Shown here in pieces: positions 8,973-17,878 of a stretch of 64,000 nt of DNA. Position numbers and translations under genes: made by a program. The stretch is from Leucobacter edaphi (GTDB lineage: Bacteria > Actinomycetota > Actinomycetes > Actinomycetales > Microbacteriaceae): positions 310,001-374,000 of the forward strand of contig NZ_JAEHOI010000002.1 in NCBI RefSeq assembly GCF_016522535.1, read 5' to 3'. The notes under the pieces were generated by a model. That model did no database searches, was not told the origin of the DNA, and worked only from the letters and a program-made list of their open reading frames with translations. Each line of letters begins with the position of its first letter. Position 1 is the first letter of the stretch.

Positions 8973-10658
8973 ATGACCACGAACCCCGAGCAGGACCGCG
9001 TACCCGGGTCGCAGCAGCCCGACGCCGGTGCGGGCCAGCAGGGATCCGTCCCGGCCGCGCCGAAGCAGGCGGACGAGCGGCCCCGGGCGGGCGACCACCT
9101 GCCCACCACCCCCGTGCCGGATCCGGTGCCGTCGCAGCATCAGCAGGGTGCTCCCTCCGGTGCCGCGTCCGCGCGGCCCTTCGGGGAGGAAACCCGGGCG
9201 GCCGCTCCGGCGCCGCCCGCGCCCGCCTACCCCGGCGACACGCACGCGACCACGCCGCTTCCCGAGCACGCGACACCCGCACACCACGGCACCGCAGCGG
9301 GCTACGGCGCGGGGTCTGCGTTTGCGCACGAAGCTCCTCACGCGCATCAGGCCGCGTCCGGGTCCGGCTTTGGCGGTGGCGGGGCGGGGACGACGCCTCC
9401 CGAGGCCCCGCGTCAGCATGAGCCCGCGCAGCCGCACCCGCGCAGCCGCAGTGGCGCCCTGCTCGCCGGGCTCGCCATCGGCGCGCTCCTCGGCGGCGCG
9501 GTCGGCGGCGGCGTTGCCGCGGTCGTCGCGTCGAACACGAGCTCATCGCACACGGTCACCCAGCAGGGCACCGGCGGCACGATCACGCTGAAGAACGCCG
9601 AGAACGCCACCGAGGTCTCGGGCGTTGCCGCGGTCGCGCTCCCGAGCGTCGTCACCATCGAGGTCGCCTCGAGCGGGGGCAACGGCTCAGGTTCGGGCGT
9701 CGTCGTTTCCGAGGACGGCTACATCGTCTCGAACGCACACGTGATCACCCTCGACGGCGCCGTCACCACGGGGCAGTCCCTGCGGGTCAAGCTGAGCGAC
9801 GGCCGCATCATGCCGGCGAAGGTCGTGGGGCTCGATCCCTACGCGGATCTCGCGCTCATCAAGGTGGAGGCCAACAATCTGACCCCCATCAAGTACGCCG
9901 ACTCGAACGACCTCAATATCGGCGACCTCACCGTCGCGATCGGCGCGCCGCTGAACCTCGCGAACACGGTGACGAGCGGGATCGTCAGCGCGACGAACCG
10001 CGGCATCTCGGTCTCGAGCCCGCTCATCCCGCAGGAGGGCGCGCAGCGCCAGCAGGACGGCGGCTCAGGCGAAGATCCCTGGGACTTCCGCTACGGCCTC
10101 CCGAATCAGCAGCAGCAGCCGCAGCAGGCGGCCGGAACGGCCACGCTTCCCGTCATCCAGACCGACGCTTCGATCAACCCCGGCAACTCGGGCGGCGCAC
10201 TGCTCAACGGGCACGGCGAGCTCATCGGCATCAACGTCGCCATCGCCTCGGCCACGAGTTCTCAGGGCACCGCGGGCAGCGACGGACTCGGCTTCGCCAT
10301 TCCGTCCGATCTGGTGAAGCGGGTCGTCAACGACCTCATGGAGGGCAAGCAGCCCACCCACGGCCTGATGGGCGCCTCGGTCGCAGACTCCTCGCAGGAC
10401 ACCGACGCCGACGCCAATAACGCGGGCGGCCTCCTCGTTGAGGTCGCGAGGGGTGGCGCGGCGGACAAGGCCGGCCTCCGCCAGGGAGACGTGGTCACCG
10501 CGATCGACGGCGTCCCCGCGGTCGACGGCACCTCCGTTTCGGCGCTCGTCCGGATGCACGAGGGCGGCAGCACGGTCACCGTCAATTACACGAGGAACGG
10601 CAAGCCAGGGGAGACCAAGGCCACCCTCGGCGACCTCGAGTGGAAGAGCTCGAAGTAA
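8973..10658 (+). CDS. HtrA/DegP-like trypsin-family serine protease with PDZ domain
   Basis: A 561-residue membrane-tethered protease. Residues 1 to about 155 are a Pro/Ala/His-rich cytoplasmic segment. One transmembrane helix follows (LLAGLAIGALLGGAVGGGVA). The protease domain carries the full triad: His256 (SNAHVI), Asp292 (ADLALI) and Ser406 (GNSGGA). A single PDZ domain occupies about residues 460-555. HtrA proteases degrade or refold misfolded envelope proteins, with the protease domain outside the membrane. The ATG has AAGGGAG 6 bases upstream. A Gln-rich insertion (QQQQPQQ, around 10107-10130) lies in a loop before the catalytic serine. It follows the surface-protein gene after 155 bases and has its own strong terminator. 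Confidence 0.93.
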   Translation: MTTNPEQDRVPGSQQPDAGAGQQGSVPAAPKQADERPRAGDHLPTTPVPDPVPSQHQQGAPSGAASARPFGEETRAAAPAPPAPAYPGDTHATTPLPEHATPAHHGTAAGYGAGSAFAHEAPHAHQAASGSGFGGGGAGTTPPEAPRQHEPAQPHPRSRSGALLAGLAIGALLGGAVGGGVAAVVASNTSSSHTVTQQGTGGTITLKNAENATEVSGVAAVALPSVVTIEVASSGGNGSGSGVVVSEDGYIVSNAHVITLDGAVTTGQSLRVKLSDGRIMPAKVVGLDPYADLALIKVEANNLTPIKYADSNDLNIGDLTVAIGAPLNLANTVTSGIVSATNRGISVSSPLIPQEGAQRQQDGGSGEDPWDFRYGLPNQQQQPQQAAGTATLPVIQTDASINPGNSGGALLNGHGELIGINVAIASATSSQGTAGSDGLGFAIPSDLVKRVVNDLMEGKQPTHGLMGASVADSSQDTDADANNAGGLLVEVARGGAADKAGLRQGDVVTAIDGVPAVDGTSVSALVRMHEGGSTVTVNYTRNGKPGETKATLGDLEWKSSK

Positions 10659-10687
10659 CGCGAGGCGTCCCGAACGCCCCGGTCTCG

Positions 10688-10740
10688 GCGCAGCCCGCCC
10701 GTCGCTCCCCAAACTCGGGGAAGCGGCGGGCGGGCTGCGC
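10688..10740 (+). terminator. Terminator after the HtrA gene
   Basis: GCGCAGCCCGCCC (10688-10700) pairs perfectly with GGGCGGGCTGCGC (10728-10740). A nested hairpin TCCCC/GGGGA lies inside the loop. Confidence 0.75.
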
Positions 10741-10783
10741 ACGTTCGCTGCCGCGGTACGGGAAAGCGACGGGCCCCATGCCG

Positions 10784-10789
10784 TAGTCT
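10784..10789 (+). promoter_or_regulatory. Leaderless -10 (TAGTCT) for the CDP-glycerol transferase
   Basis: TAGTCT is followed by 7 bases and then ATG 10797. No Shine-Dalgarno sequence is present, which is the signature of a leaderless mRNA in Actinobacteria. Confidence 0.6.
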
Positions 10790-10796
10790 TGTCGCG

Positions 10797-13187
10797 ATGA
10801 GTACCGCCGGATTCGGCTTCGCACGAGGCAACCTCGCGAAGCTCCTCGCCCTCCCGAAGTACCTGCTCTCGATCCCGCTCGCGTGGATCGTCCCGCGGGT
10901 CGTAGGACGCTGGGTGTTCGGCAGCGGAGCCGGCGTGGGCGAGGGCGCGCTCGAGGTCGCGAGACAGCTGCGAAGCGATGACCCGAATGCCCAGATCACC
11001 TGGTTGGTCGCCGATGAGGCGGAGGCAGCGCGAGCGCGAGACGAGGGCTTCGAACCGGTGCAGCGGCGAGGCTGGCGCGGGTACTGGGCGACGCTCCGTG
11101 CGCGGACCATCGTCGTGACCCACGGACTCGGCGACGCCAACCGCTTCGGCATCTACGGCGCGCGCATCATCCAGCTGTGGCACGGCGCTCCGCTGAAGCG
11201 GCTGCACCTCGACTCGCCCGTCACGACGCAGGTGAGCGGGCCGGCTCCCGTTCGCGCGCTGCTCCGCCGCATGTATCTCGCCGGGGCGAACGAAATCGAC
11301 CTCTATGTCGCAGGCTCCGTCACCGCAGCGGAGCGCCTCCGGTCCGCGTTCCGCGTCGATCCGGGCCGGGTCGCTGTCCTCGGTGATCCGCGTGACGATC
11401 GGCTCGCGGCCTCCGCGAACGATCCTGTGTTGGCGCAGGCCGCCCGAGATCGCGTGCTCGCGCTCATCGCTGGCGACGGGCCGGAAGACACGATCCCCGC
11501 TGATGCCCCGGTGCTGCTCTACGCTCCCACCTGGCGGGACGGCGCACCCGATCCCGCGGTCCCGACCCCCGAGGAGGCGCGGGAGATCGCCGAGATGCTC
11601 GCGCGCCGGGGAGCTCACCTCGTGCTCCGCTCGCATCCGCTCGGCGCGGGCGCATACGATCACCTGGTCGGTCCGAACGTGCACGTGCTCGGCGCGGATC
11701 GGCTGCGCGACATTACCCCGGAGCTCGCCGCGTTCGACGCGGTGATCACGGACTACTCCTCGGTCGCGCTGGATTTCGCGTTGCTCGGGCGCCCGATCGT
11801 CTGGTTTGCTCCGGATCTCGCCAGCTACACCGCGACTCGTGGACTCTACGAGCCGCTCGAGCTGACGGCGAGGGGCCGCGTGGAATCCACCTGGTCCGGA
11901 GTGCTCGCGCGGGTCGAGGGCCTCCTCACCGACCCGCGAGAAGCGCGGGCCGCTGCGGAGGCGGCGCGGACCCTCGCGCGCCGGTTCCATGCCTACCCCG
12001 AGGGCGGTGCCGCGGGGCGCGTGCTCGAGCGAATCCGCAGGATGTCGCTCCCGGATCACGAGCTCGTCGCGCCAGGCGCAGTGTTCTTCGAGAGCTTCTA
12101 CGGGCGGCAGGTGACCTGCAATCCGCTCGCGATCGATCGGGAGATCGCGGCGCGTTTCCCCGAGATCCCGCGCTACTGGAGTGTCGTGAGCGAGACCCAG
12201 GCGGTTCCCGAGGGGGCGACCGCCGTCCTCGTCGGGGGTCGCGAGTGGTTCGCGGCCCGTCGTCAGGCCCAGCTCCTCGTGGTGAACGATTGGCTGCGGC
12301 ACGGATTCCGTCGGCGCTCCGGACAGACCGTGCTGCAGACGTGGCACGGCACGATGCTGAAGCACCTCGCGCTCGGCCGCCCGAACGTCGGTCTCCGCAC
12401 GCGCATCGCGATCCGGCGGGAGAGTCGCCGGTGGAGCCTCATGCTCTCCCAGAATCCCCACTCGACGGAGCAGTTCCGCAGCAGCTACGCGTTCAGCGGG
12501 GAGATACTCGAACTCGGATATCCGCGGGACGATCGCCTCGCCGATGCGGTCGCCGGAACTGCTCGGAACCCGATCGCGGTGTCGCGAGCGCGCGCGGCTC
12601 TCGGCGTTCCGCACGGCGCCAGGGTGCTCGTGTACGCGCCGACCTGGCGCGACAGGGGGATGACCCTCGTCGACGACCTCGATGTCGTGCGCCTCGCCGA
12701 CGAGCTCGGGCCCGAGTGGTGCGTCGTGGTGCGCGGGCACACACGTACGCACGGATTCGGGGCCTATCCCACCGGTGGCGGCCGGGTGATCGACGCGTCG
12801 CGGCACCCGGACGTCAACGATGTGATCCTCGCCGCGGATCTGCTCGTCACCGACTACTCGTCGATCATGTTCGACGCCGCGGTGGCTCGCGTCCCGCAGG
12901 CGTTTTTCGTGCCTGATCTGCCCGCGTATCGGGACCGGGAGCGCGGTTTCACCTTCGATTTCGAGCGGGTGGCCCCCGGCCCCCTCCTGAGCCGACGGGA
13001 GGAACTCCGTGAGATCCTCCGCGAGCTGCCGGCAGGGGAGACCGCGAGCGCGCTTCCGGGGTTCGGAGAGGCCGCGGAGTCCTGGCGACGGCGATTCGCG
13101 CCGAACGACGACGGCGGTGCGTCAGCGCGAGTCGTCGTAGCGCTCGAGGAACGCGGCGCGCTGTCGAGGAGCGTCGCCTCGGCCTGA
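10797..13187 (+). CDS. Tandem CDP-glycerol glycerophosphotransferase-family protein
   Basis: A 796-residue protein with two copies of the TagF-type catalytic domain. Copy 1 (about residues 100-405) has WHGAPLKRL, LGDPRDDRL, YAPTWRDG, RSHPLG and DYSSVALDFAL. Copy 2 (about 420-780) has WHGTMLKHL, LGYPRDDRL, YAPTWRDRG, RGHTRTHG and DYSSIMFDAAV. These enzymes transfer glycerol-phosphate (or ribitol-phosphate) from a CDP donor to build or prime teichoic-acid-type polymers at the inner membrane face. Both copies keep the motif histidines, so both may be active; that is inference. The start appears leaderless. The next gene, convergent after 25 bases, is a glycosyltransferase, consistent with an envelope-polymer locus. 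Confidence 0.88.
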   Translation: MSTAGFGFARGNLAKLLALPKYLLSIPLAWIVPRVVGRWVFGSGAGVGEGALEVARQLRSDDPNAQITWLVADEAEAARARDEGFEPVQRRGWRGYWATLRARTIVVTHGLGDANRFGIYGARIIQLWHGAPLKRLHLDSPVTTQVSGPAPVRALLRRMYLAGANEIDLYVAGSVTAAERLRSAFRVDPGRVAVLGDPRDDRLAASANDPVLAQAARDRVLALIAGDGPEDTIPADAPVLLYAPTWRDGAPDPAVPTPEEAREIAEMLARRGAHLVLRSHPLGAGAYDHLVGPNVHVLGADRLRDITPELAAFDAVITDYSSVALDFALLGRPIVWFAPDLASYTATRGLYEPLELTARGRVESTWSGVLARVEGLLTDPREARAAAEAARTLARRFHAYPEGGAAGRVLERIRRMSLPDHELVAPGAVFFESFYGRQVTCNPLAIDREIAARFPEIPRYWSVVSETQAVPEGATAVLVGGREWFAARRQAQLLVVNDWLRHGFRRRSGQTVLQTWHGTMLKHLALGRPNVGLRTRIAIRRESRRWSLMLSQNPHSTEQFRSSYAFSGEILELGYPRDDRLADAVAGTARNPIAVSRARAALGVPHGARVLVYAPTWRDRGMTLVDDLDVVRLADELGPEWCVVVRGHTRTHGFGAYPTGGGRVIDASRHPDVNDVILAADLLVTDYSSIMFDAAVARVPQAFFVPDLPAYRDRERGFTFDFERVAPGPLLSRREELREILRELPAGETASALPGFGEAAESWRRRFAPNDDGGASARVVVALEERGALSRSVASA

Positions 13188-13212
13188 GCCGGGGCGCTCG
13201 CGCGCACCAGAT

Positions 13213-14256
13213 TCAGCGGATTCGCGAGCGATCCACGACGGATCCTGCTCCGAAACAGAGCCCGCGGAGGAAGCCGGAACCCCAGCTCAGGTGCATCGTG
13301 ATGAGCGTCCACGCGGTGAGCGCGCGATCGCGGAGACCGTGCTGTTCGGGGATCCGGATCGTCGCAAACGCGACCCCGATCAGATAGCACGCGGCCGGAG
13401 CGAGGAGGAGGACCCAGGGGGAGCCCCACGGGAGAATCCCGGCGGACAGCAGGGCGAGCCCGATCGCGCTGATCGCGAGAGAGATCACGAGCGCACCAGG
13501 GACGAAGAAGCGCCAGGGGTTCGCGCGCCCGTATTTCCGGACGAGCATCGCTCGCCAGGTCCCGGTCGCGAAGAACTGTCGTGCGAGATCCGTGAAGCTC
13601 GCACGCGGCCAGTAGGTGACGCCGAGCTCCGGTTCGAACCACACGGTGAAGCCTGCCCTGCGGAGGCGCAGATTCAGTTCCCAGTCCTCACCTCGGAGGA
13701 TCTGAGGATCATATCCACCGACCGCTTCGAGTGCCTCGCGGCGGAAAATGCCCAGATAGGCGGACTCGGCGGGGCCGGGGATCCCGTCGCCGTGGTAGGC
13801 GCCGCCGCCCAGTCCGTATGGGCTGTTGTAGCCGCGCGCGATGGCGCGCTGCACGGGCGTGCGGCCCGCCGCGCGCATGATCCCGCCGACGTTCGCGGCC
13901 CCCTCGCGGCGGAGCGCGGCGATTCCCAGCCGGGTGTAATCCGGGGTGAGTTCGGAGTGGGCATCCACGCGGATGATCACGGGGTGCGAGGACGCGGAGA
14001 TCGCGAGATTGAGGCCGGCAGGGATGTCGCGCTCCGGGTTCGCGACGAGACGAACCCGCGGATCCCGGGCCGCGAGGGCCCGCGCGATCTCGTCGGTCCC
14101 GTCGGTCGAGGGGCCGAGCGCGAGCACGATCTCCTTTTCGCCGGCGTAGTCCTGTTCGAGGATCGTGCCGACGGCGTCCGCGAGGAAGTCCGCCTCGTTG
14201 AGCACGGGCATCACGAAGCTGACGGCCGGGGTCTCGGGGAGCGGGCTGAGGATCAC
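13213..14256 (-). CDS. Family 2 glycosyltransferase, ExoA-like
   Basis: A 347-residue enzyme. A GT2 (GT-A) domain opens with VSFVMPVLNEADFL and contains the DAHSEL acidic motif and a later GGYD/EDWELNLRL region typical of processive or membrane-linked GT2 enzymes. The C-terminal third has hydrophobic helices (around ALVISLAISAIGLALL and WVLLLAPAACYLIG). Start GTG 14256 is chosen because GGGAGGA lies 7 bases upstream; a longer in-frame extension reaches an ATG at 14544 but crosses the divergent promoter region and has no domain content. The sugar donor is unknown. It is convergent with the CDP-glycerol transferase and likely acts in the same cell-surface glycopolymer pathway (inference from neighbourhood). 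Confidence 0.88.
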   Translation of the reverse strand: MILSPLPETPAVSFVMPVLNEADFLADAVGTILEQDYAGEKEIVLALGPSTDGTDEIARALAARDPRVRLVANPERDIPAGLNLAISASSHPVIIRVDAHSELTPDYTRLGIAALRREGAANVGGIMRAAGRTPVQRAIARGYNSPYGLGGGAYHGDGIPGPAESAYLGIFRREALEAVGGYDPQILRGEDWELNLRLRRAGFTVWFEPELGVTYWPRASFTDLARQFFATGTWRAMLVRKYGRANPWRFFVPGALVISLAISAIGLALLSAGILPWGSPWVLLLAPAACYLIGVAFATIRIPEQHGLRDRALTAWTLITMHLSWGSGFLRGLCFGAGSVVDRSRIR

Positions 14257-14383
14257 CCGACGATCCTCCCACACGCCCCCGGCGCGAGCCTCTGCGATGG
14301 CCCCTCGGCGCGGCCTGGCCGGTGCCGGCGATCGTTTCGATAAAGACCCGGGGCCAGGGATTTTTCTCTTCGAACGGCAAAAG

Positions 14384-14398
14384 TCGGACCGGGTCCGA
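14384..14398. promoter_or_regulatory. Operator-like 15-bp palindrome in a divergent promoter region
   Basis: TCGGACC, a single central G, then GGTCCGA: perfect 7-bp arms midway between the divergent glycosyltransferase and ABC ATPase genes. No regulator is known to me for this site. Confidence 0.4.
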
Positions 14399-14506
14399 AC
14401 ATGGGTGACCGCTGAATTGGGTCCGCAACTGAACGGATCCTGTGCAATCGGGTGCTGGGATCGCGGACCGGCCGAGTCCGCGGTCCTCTCCGCGTGCGGA
14501 GTTTGA

Positions 14507-14512
14507 TAAATT
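14507..14512 (+). promoter_or_regulatory. Leaderless -10 (TAAATT) for the ABC ATPase
   Basis: TAAATT is followed by 6 bases and GTG 14519, with no ribosome-binding site. The A/T-rich hexamer stands out from its surroundings. Confidence 0.6.
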
Positions 14513-14518
14513 AGTCGC

Positions 14519-15919
14519 GTGCCGCAAAACTCCTCGTCAGCCATGCCCGTTCCCGATCCGGCGGAGCCATCGGCGTCGAGTGAGCCGGGAACCGGCGCGC
14601 AGCCTCAGGACCGCGCAGCCGTGCCGCCCGCGCAGGGCGCGCCTCGGGTGAGGCCGAGCCGCGCACCCGGCGGCCCCGGGCAGGGAGCGGTCCCTCCGAA
14701 CTTCGGGCAGGGACCGGCGGTCCAGGGGCAGGCCGCGGCGCGTTTCCAGGCACAGGCGCGCGCTGAGCAGGCGGAATGGGCCTCGCGGTCCGCAGCCGAG
14801 GCACCGGCTGCCCCCGCGCAGCGGCCGCAGCAGACTTCGCAGGAACCGGCTCCCGAGCCGGACCCTCGCCCCGCCCCGGCGCAGGAAGCGCCCGTTCAGG
14901 CGCAGAATCAGCCTCAGGGCCAGCGCCAGGTGCCCGCCCCGGCTTCCGTTCAGCCCTCGGCGCCCGCTCAGGCTTCGGCACCCGCCCGGGCTTCGGCGCC
15001 GGCTGAGTCCTCGGCCCCCGCCGAGCCCGCGAGCGGAGCCGGTCACGGTGAAGCCGCCCAGCAGGACGGGAGCAGCCCGCGCACCGGACGCATCCAGGTT
15101 CCCGTCCCGTCGGTGGTCCGCGCCCGCGAGCGCGGACGGATCGCCGCGCAGAACCCTGTCGTGCTGCGCACCGAGATGCTCACGAAAGCTTACGGCCCGC
15201 TGATCGCCGCCAATGAGGTATCGATCGACGTCCATGCTGGCTCGTTCACCGGCGTTGTGGGACCCAACGGTGCGGGCAAGACAACCACGCTGTCGATGAT
15301 CAGCGGCCTCCTGCGTCCCACCTCCGGCAGGGTTTCGGTCGGTGACGTCGACGTCTGGACCGACGGCCCCGCGGCGAAGCGCCTGATCGGATCGCTGCCC
15401 GACCGGCTGCGGCTCTTCGATCGGCTCACCGGAGCGCAGCTGCTCTACTACTCGGGCGTCCTCGCCGGGGTGGATGAGAGCGCCGTGGCCCGCCGTTCGG
15501 CGGAGCTCGCCGAGGCGTTCGGCCTCGAATCCGCGCTCGGCCGCCTGGTTTCCGACTACTCGGCAGGCATGCAGAAGAAGATCGCGCTCGCCTGCGCGAT
15601 GATCCACGCGCCGCAGGTGCTCGTGCTCGATGAGCCCTTCGAAGCGATCGACCCGGTGTCCGCCGCGAACGTGACCGAGATCCTCGAGAAGTACGTCGAG
15701 GGTGGTGGCAGCGTCGTGATGTCGAGCCACAGCCTCGACCTGATCCAGCGGGTCTGCGACCACGTCTCGATCATCGTCGACGGCAGCGTGATCGCGCAGG
15801 GCACGGTCGACGCGGTCCGCGACGGCCTGAGCCTGGAGGAGCGCTTCACGCAGCTGACCGGCATGAGCGACGCGAGGAAGGGACTCGAGTGGTTGCACGG
15901 CTCCTCCGACTCCGAGTAG
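14519..15919 (+). CDS. ABC transporter ATP-binding protein with long Pro/Ala-rich N-terminus
   Basis: A 466-residue protein. Residues 1 to about 210 are low-complexity Ala/Pro/Gln/Ser sequence with short repeats such as QASAPARASAPAE, not part of any ATPase fold. The nucleotide-binding domain follows: Walker A GPNGAGKTT (about residue 246), signature YSAGMQKKIALA, Walker B VLVLDEPFEAIDP and a switch histidine in MSSHSLD. The type is an ABC-2 exporter ATPase. The downstream membrane gene overlaps it by 31 bases, so the pair forms a transporter whose substrate is not evident. The GTG start looks leaderless. The extension could be a disordered tether; it is also possible that translation really begins further in, but no good alternative start signal was found. 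Confidence 0.88.
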   Translation: MPQNSSSAMPVPDPAEPSASSEPGTGAQPQDRAAVPPAQGAPRVRPSRAPGGPGQGAVPPNFGQGPAVQGQAAARFQAQARAEQAEWASRSAAEAPAAPAQRPQQTSQEPAPEPDPRPAPAQEAPVQAQNQPQGQRQVPAPASVQPSAPAQASAPARASAPAESSAPAEPASGAGHGEAAQQDGSSPRTGRIQVPVPSVVRARERGRIAAQNPVVLRTEMLTKAYGPLIAANEVSIDVHAGSFTGVVGPNGAGKTTTLSMISGLLRPTSGRVSVGDVDVWTDGPAAKRLIGSLPDRLRLFDRLTGAQLLYYSGVLAGVDESAVARRSAELAEAFGLESALGRLVSDYSAGMQKKIALACAMIHAPQVLVLDEPFEAIDPVSAANVTEILEKYVEGGGSVVMSSHSLDLIQRVCDHVSIIVDGSVIAQGTVDAVRDGLSLEERFTQLTGMSDARKGLEWLHGSSDSE

Positions 15920-17460
15920 CGCTGCTCGGCGGTAGCTTCCGGGGTTCGGCCTCGCGCGGTGCCCGTTCGGCCCTCGTGTTCGTGGTGCTCGCCGCGGTCG
16001 CGGTTGCGGTCGCTGCGGCCCCCGCGATGCTCATCGCTGACGGTCGCGCGCTCGCGCTCGTCGACGTCATCGTCGGCTCCCTGATCCTGATCGCGGTGTG
16101 TGTCGTGCCGTTCTTCGAGAACCGGCGCATGCTCGAGCCGCGCCAGTTCGCGCAGTATCCGACCACCCCGGGTGCCATCGGCCTCTCGATGCTGGTCACC
16201 TCGTTCCTGACCTGGCCCTTTTTCCTGCTCGTGCTGTGGCTCACGGTGCTCGGGCTGACGCGCACGAAGTGGAACGGCCCGGTCTGGGTGGCGGCCCTCG
16301 CGCTCGTGCTCGCCGCCGTGTTCGCTTTGTGCGCGGTGCGGGTGACTTCGGGGCTCGCCCAGCTGCTCGTCGGTGATCGCTACGCGGGGATCGTGCGAAC
16401 GCTCGGCGTCGTGCTGCTCGTCGCGTTCGTTCCGGTTGCGGTGTTCGCGGTGACTTCGGCGTTCACTCCGGCCGGGTTGAAAGCGGCAACGGATGCCGCC
16501 GGTGTGCTCTCGTGGACCCCGTTCGGGGCTCCCTTCGCCGCCCCTGACCTTGCCGCGCAGGGCGACACTGCTGGCGCGGCGATGCGCCTCGGCGTGATCG
16601 CGCTCTGCGCGATCCTGTTCGCGGCCCTCTGGCTGGTGCTCGCCCGCGCGATTGCGACGCGCGTCGATTACCCGCGCGATCAGAACATTGCGCGCACCGG
16701 GCTGGGCTGGTTCGAGCGCTTCCCCGCGCGTCCCTCTCAGGTGATCGCGGCACGCGAACTGACCTACTGGGCGCGGGACCCGCGCTACAAGGTGGCGCTG
16801 TGGGCGATCCCCATCGCTCCGATCCTGATGCTCGTGGCCTTCTGGGTGGCGGGTGTTGAACCGCGAATGCTGGCCCTCGTCCCGCTGCCGGTGATTCTGC
16901 TGCTGCTCGGCTGGTCGCTGCACAATGATGTCGCCATGGATTCCACGGCGATCTGGACGCACGTGGCGAGCGGAACACGCGGCAGCGCTGATCGCGCGGG
17001 TCGTCTCGCTCCCGTGCTGATGATCGGCGTCCCGCTCGCCCTCATCGGCTCGAGCATCACGGTGACGCTGCTGGGAGACTGGCGTGTGCTTCCCGCGGTG
17101 ATCGGGCTGAATGTCGGTGTGCTGCTCGTTTCCTGCGGTGTGTCGAGCGTGTTCTCGGTGCTGATGCCGTATCCGGCGACGCGGCCCGGTGACAGCCCGT
17201 TCGTGCAGCCGCAGTGGTCGGGCTCCGGTTCCGGGATGGCGCAGACGCTGTCGATGGTGGTCGCGATCCTGCTCTCGATTCCCGCGACCTGGGTTGCGGT
17301 TTCGGCGATTCACGATGTGACGCTGACGGAGAACCTGCTGGCCCTGCTGGTCGGGCTCGGCTCCGGCGTGCTGGTGCTGGTGCTCGGCATCTTCATCGGC
17401 GGGAAGATTTTCGATCGGAGCGGCCCCGAGCTGATCGCGGTGACGCAGGTCTTCGACTGA
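15889..17460 (+). CDS. ABC-2 type transporter membrane subunit
   Basis: A 523-residue, strongly hydrophobic protein with about ten to twelve predicted membrane segments, paired with the preceding ATPase. GTG 15889 lies inside the ATPase gene (31-base overlap), implying coupled translation. Hydrophobic blocks include LVFVVLAAVAVAVAAAPAML near the N-terminus and LLALLVGLGSGVLVLVLGIF near the C-terminus. A cytoplasmic region around ASQVIAARELTYWARDPRY-like sequence (16735-16790) resembles the coupling region seen in large ABC-2 permeases of Actinobacteria. The substrate is unknown. Transcription runs on towards the DUF3039 gene, but that gene has its own leaderless promoter. Confidence 0.85.
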   Translation: MVARLLRLRVALLGGSFRGSASRGARSALVFVVLAAVAVAVAAAPAMLIADGRALALVDVIVGSLILIAVCVVPFFENRRMLEPRQFAQYPTTPGAIGLSMLVTSFLTWPFFLLVLWLTVLGLTRTKWNGPVWVAALALVLAAVFALCAVRVTSGLAQLLVGDRYAGIVRTLGVVLLVAFVPVAVFAVTSAFTPAGLKAATDAAGVLSWTPFGAPFAAPDLAAQGDTAGAAMRLGVIALCAILFAALWLVLARAIATRVDYPRDQNIARTGLGWFERFPARPSQVIAARELTYWARDPRYKVALWAIPIAPILMLVAFWVAGVEPRMLALVPLPVILLLLGWSLHNDVAMDSTAIWTHVASGTRGSADRAGRLAPVLMIGVPLALIGSSITVTLLGDWRVLPAVIGLNVGVLLVSCGVSSVFSVLMPYPATRPGDSPFVQPQWSGSGSGMAQTLSMVVAILLSIPATWVAVSAIHDVTLTENLLALLVGLGSGVLVLVLGIFIGGKIFDRSGPELIAVTQVFD

Positions 17461-17488
17461 TCCTCGGGTGGTGCTACGGCGTCGGGTT

Positions 17489-17494
17489 TACACT
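17489..17494 (+). promoter_or_regulatory. Leaderless -10 (TACACT) for the DUF3039 gene
   Basis: TACACT, 6 bases, then ATG 17501, with no Shine-Dalgarno sequence. Confidence 0.6.
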
Positions 17495-17500
17495 GGGCGT

Positions 17501-17776
17501 ATGGGTATCTTCACACGGAATGGGCCGGAGACGGCCGGCGGCACTGACGTGCTCGATCGGGAGCTGGAGAAGCTTCTCGAGGACGAGGCGAACATCGAGG
17601 ATGGCGATCACGAGCGGTTCTCGCACTATGTTCCGAAGGACAAGATCATGGAGTCCGCGGTGACGGGGAAGCCGGTGCGTGCGCTGTGCGGGAAGAAGTG
17701 GACGCCGTCGCGCGATCCGGAGAAGTTCCCGGTGTGCCCGGATTGCAAGCGCGTGTACGAGCGGATGCGCAAGTAG
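17501..17776 (+). CDS. DUF3039 domain protein with cysteine cluster
   Basis: A 91-residue acidic/basic protein. An N-terminal helix-rich part (ELEKLLEDEANIEDGDHERF) is followed by HYVPKDKIMESAVTGKPVRALCG and a CPDC pair, leaving Cys-X(n)-Cys-X2-Cys, a likely incomplete zinc ribbon. This matches DUF3039, a small conserved actinobacterial family of unknown function. ATG 17501 is chosen over the upstream in-frame ATG at 17468 because a leaderless -10 hexamer sits 6 bases before it and family members begin near MGIF. Convergent with pncB across a strong terminator. Confidence 0.88.
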   Translation: MGIFTRNGPETAGGTDVLDRELEKLLEDEANIEDGDHERFSHYVPKDKIMESAVTGKPVRALCGKKWTPSRDPEKFPVCPDCKRVYERMRK

Positions 17777-17817
17777 GCGTCTCGTCTCCCGGCGACCCGG
17801 TCGCGCGGGGGACGGAG

Positions 17818-17862
17818 CGAAGGGGCCCCGCACGCTGTTTGACAGCGCGCGGGGCCCCTTCG
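17818..17862. terminator. Bidirectional terminator between DUF3039 gene and pncB
   Basis: CGAAGGGGCCCCGC and GCGGGGCCCCTTCG form the outer stem, with an inner CGCTGT/ACAGCG stem around loop TTG. It lies between convergent stop codons. Confidence 0.85.
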
Positions 17863-17878
17863 TGCGTCGAGTGGCTGC

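Noticed and set aside
10065-12806. 913-residue minus-strand frame opposite HtrA and the CDP-glycerol transferase
   Set aside because: Spans two real genes and their intergenic terminator; no recognisable motif.
15556-17313. 585-residue minus-strand frame opposite the ABC genes
   Set aside because: His/Arg/Glu-rich shadow with no domain; the plus-strand pair has clear ABC motifs.
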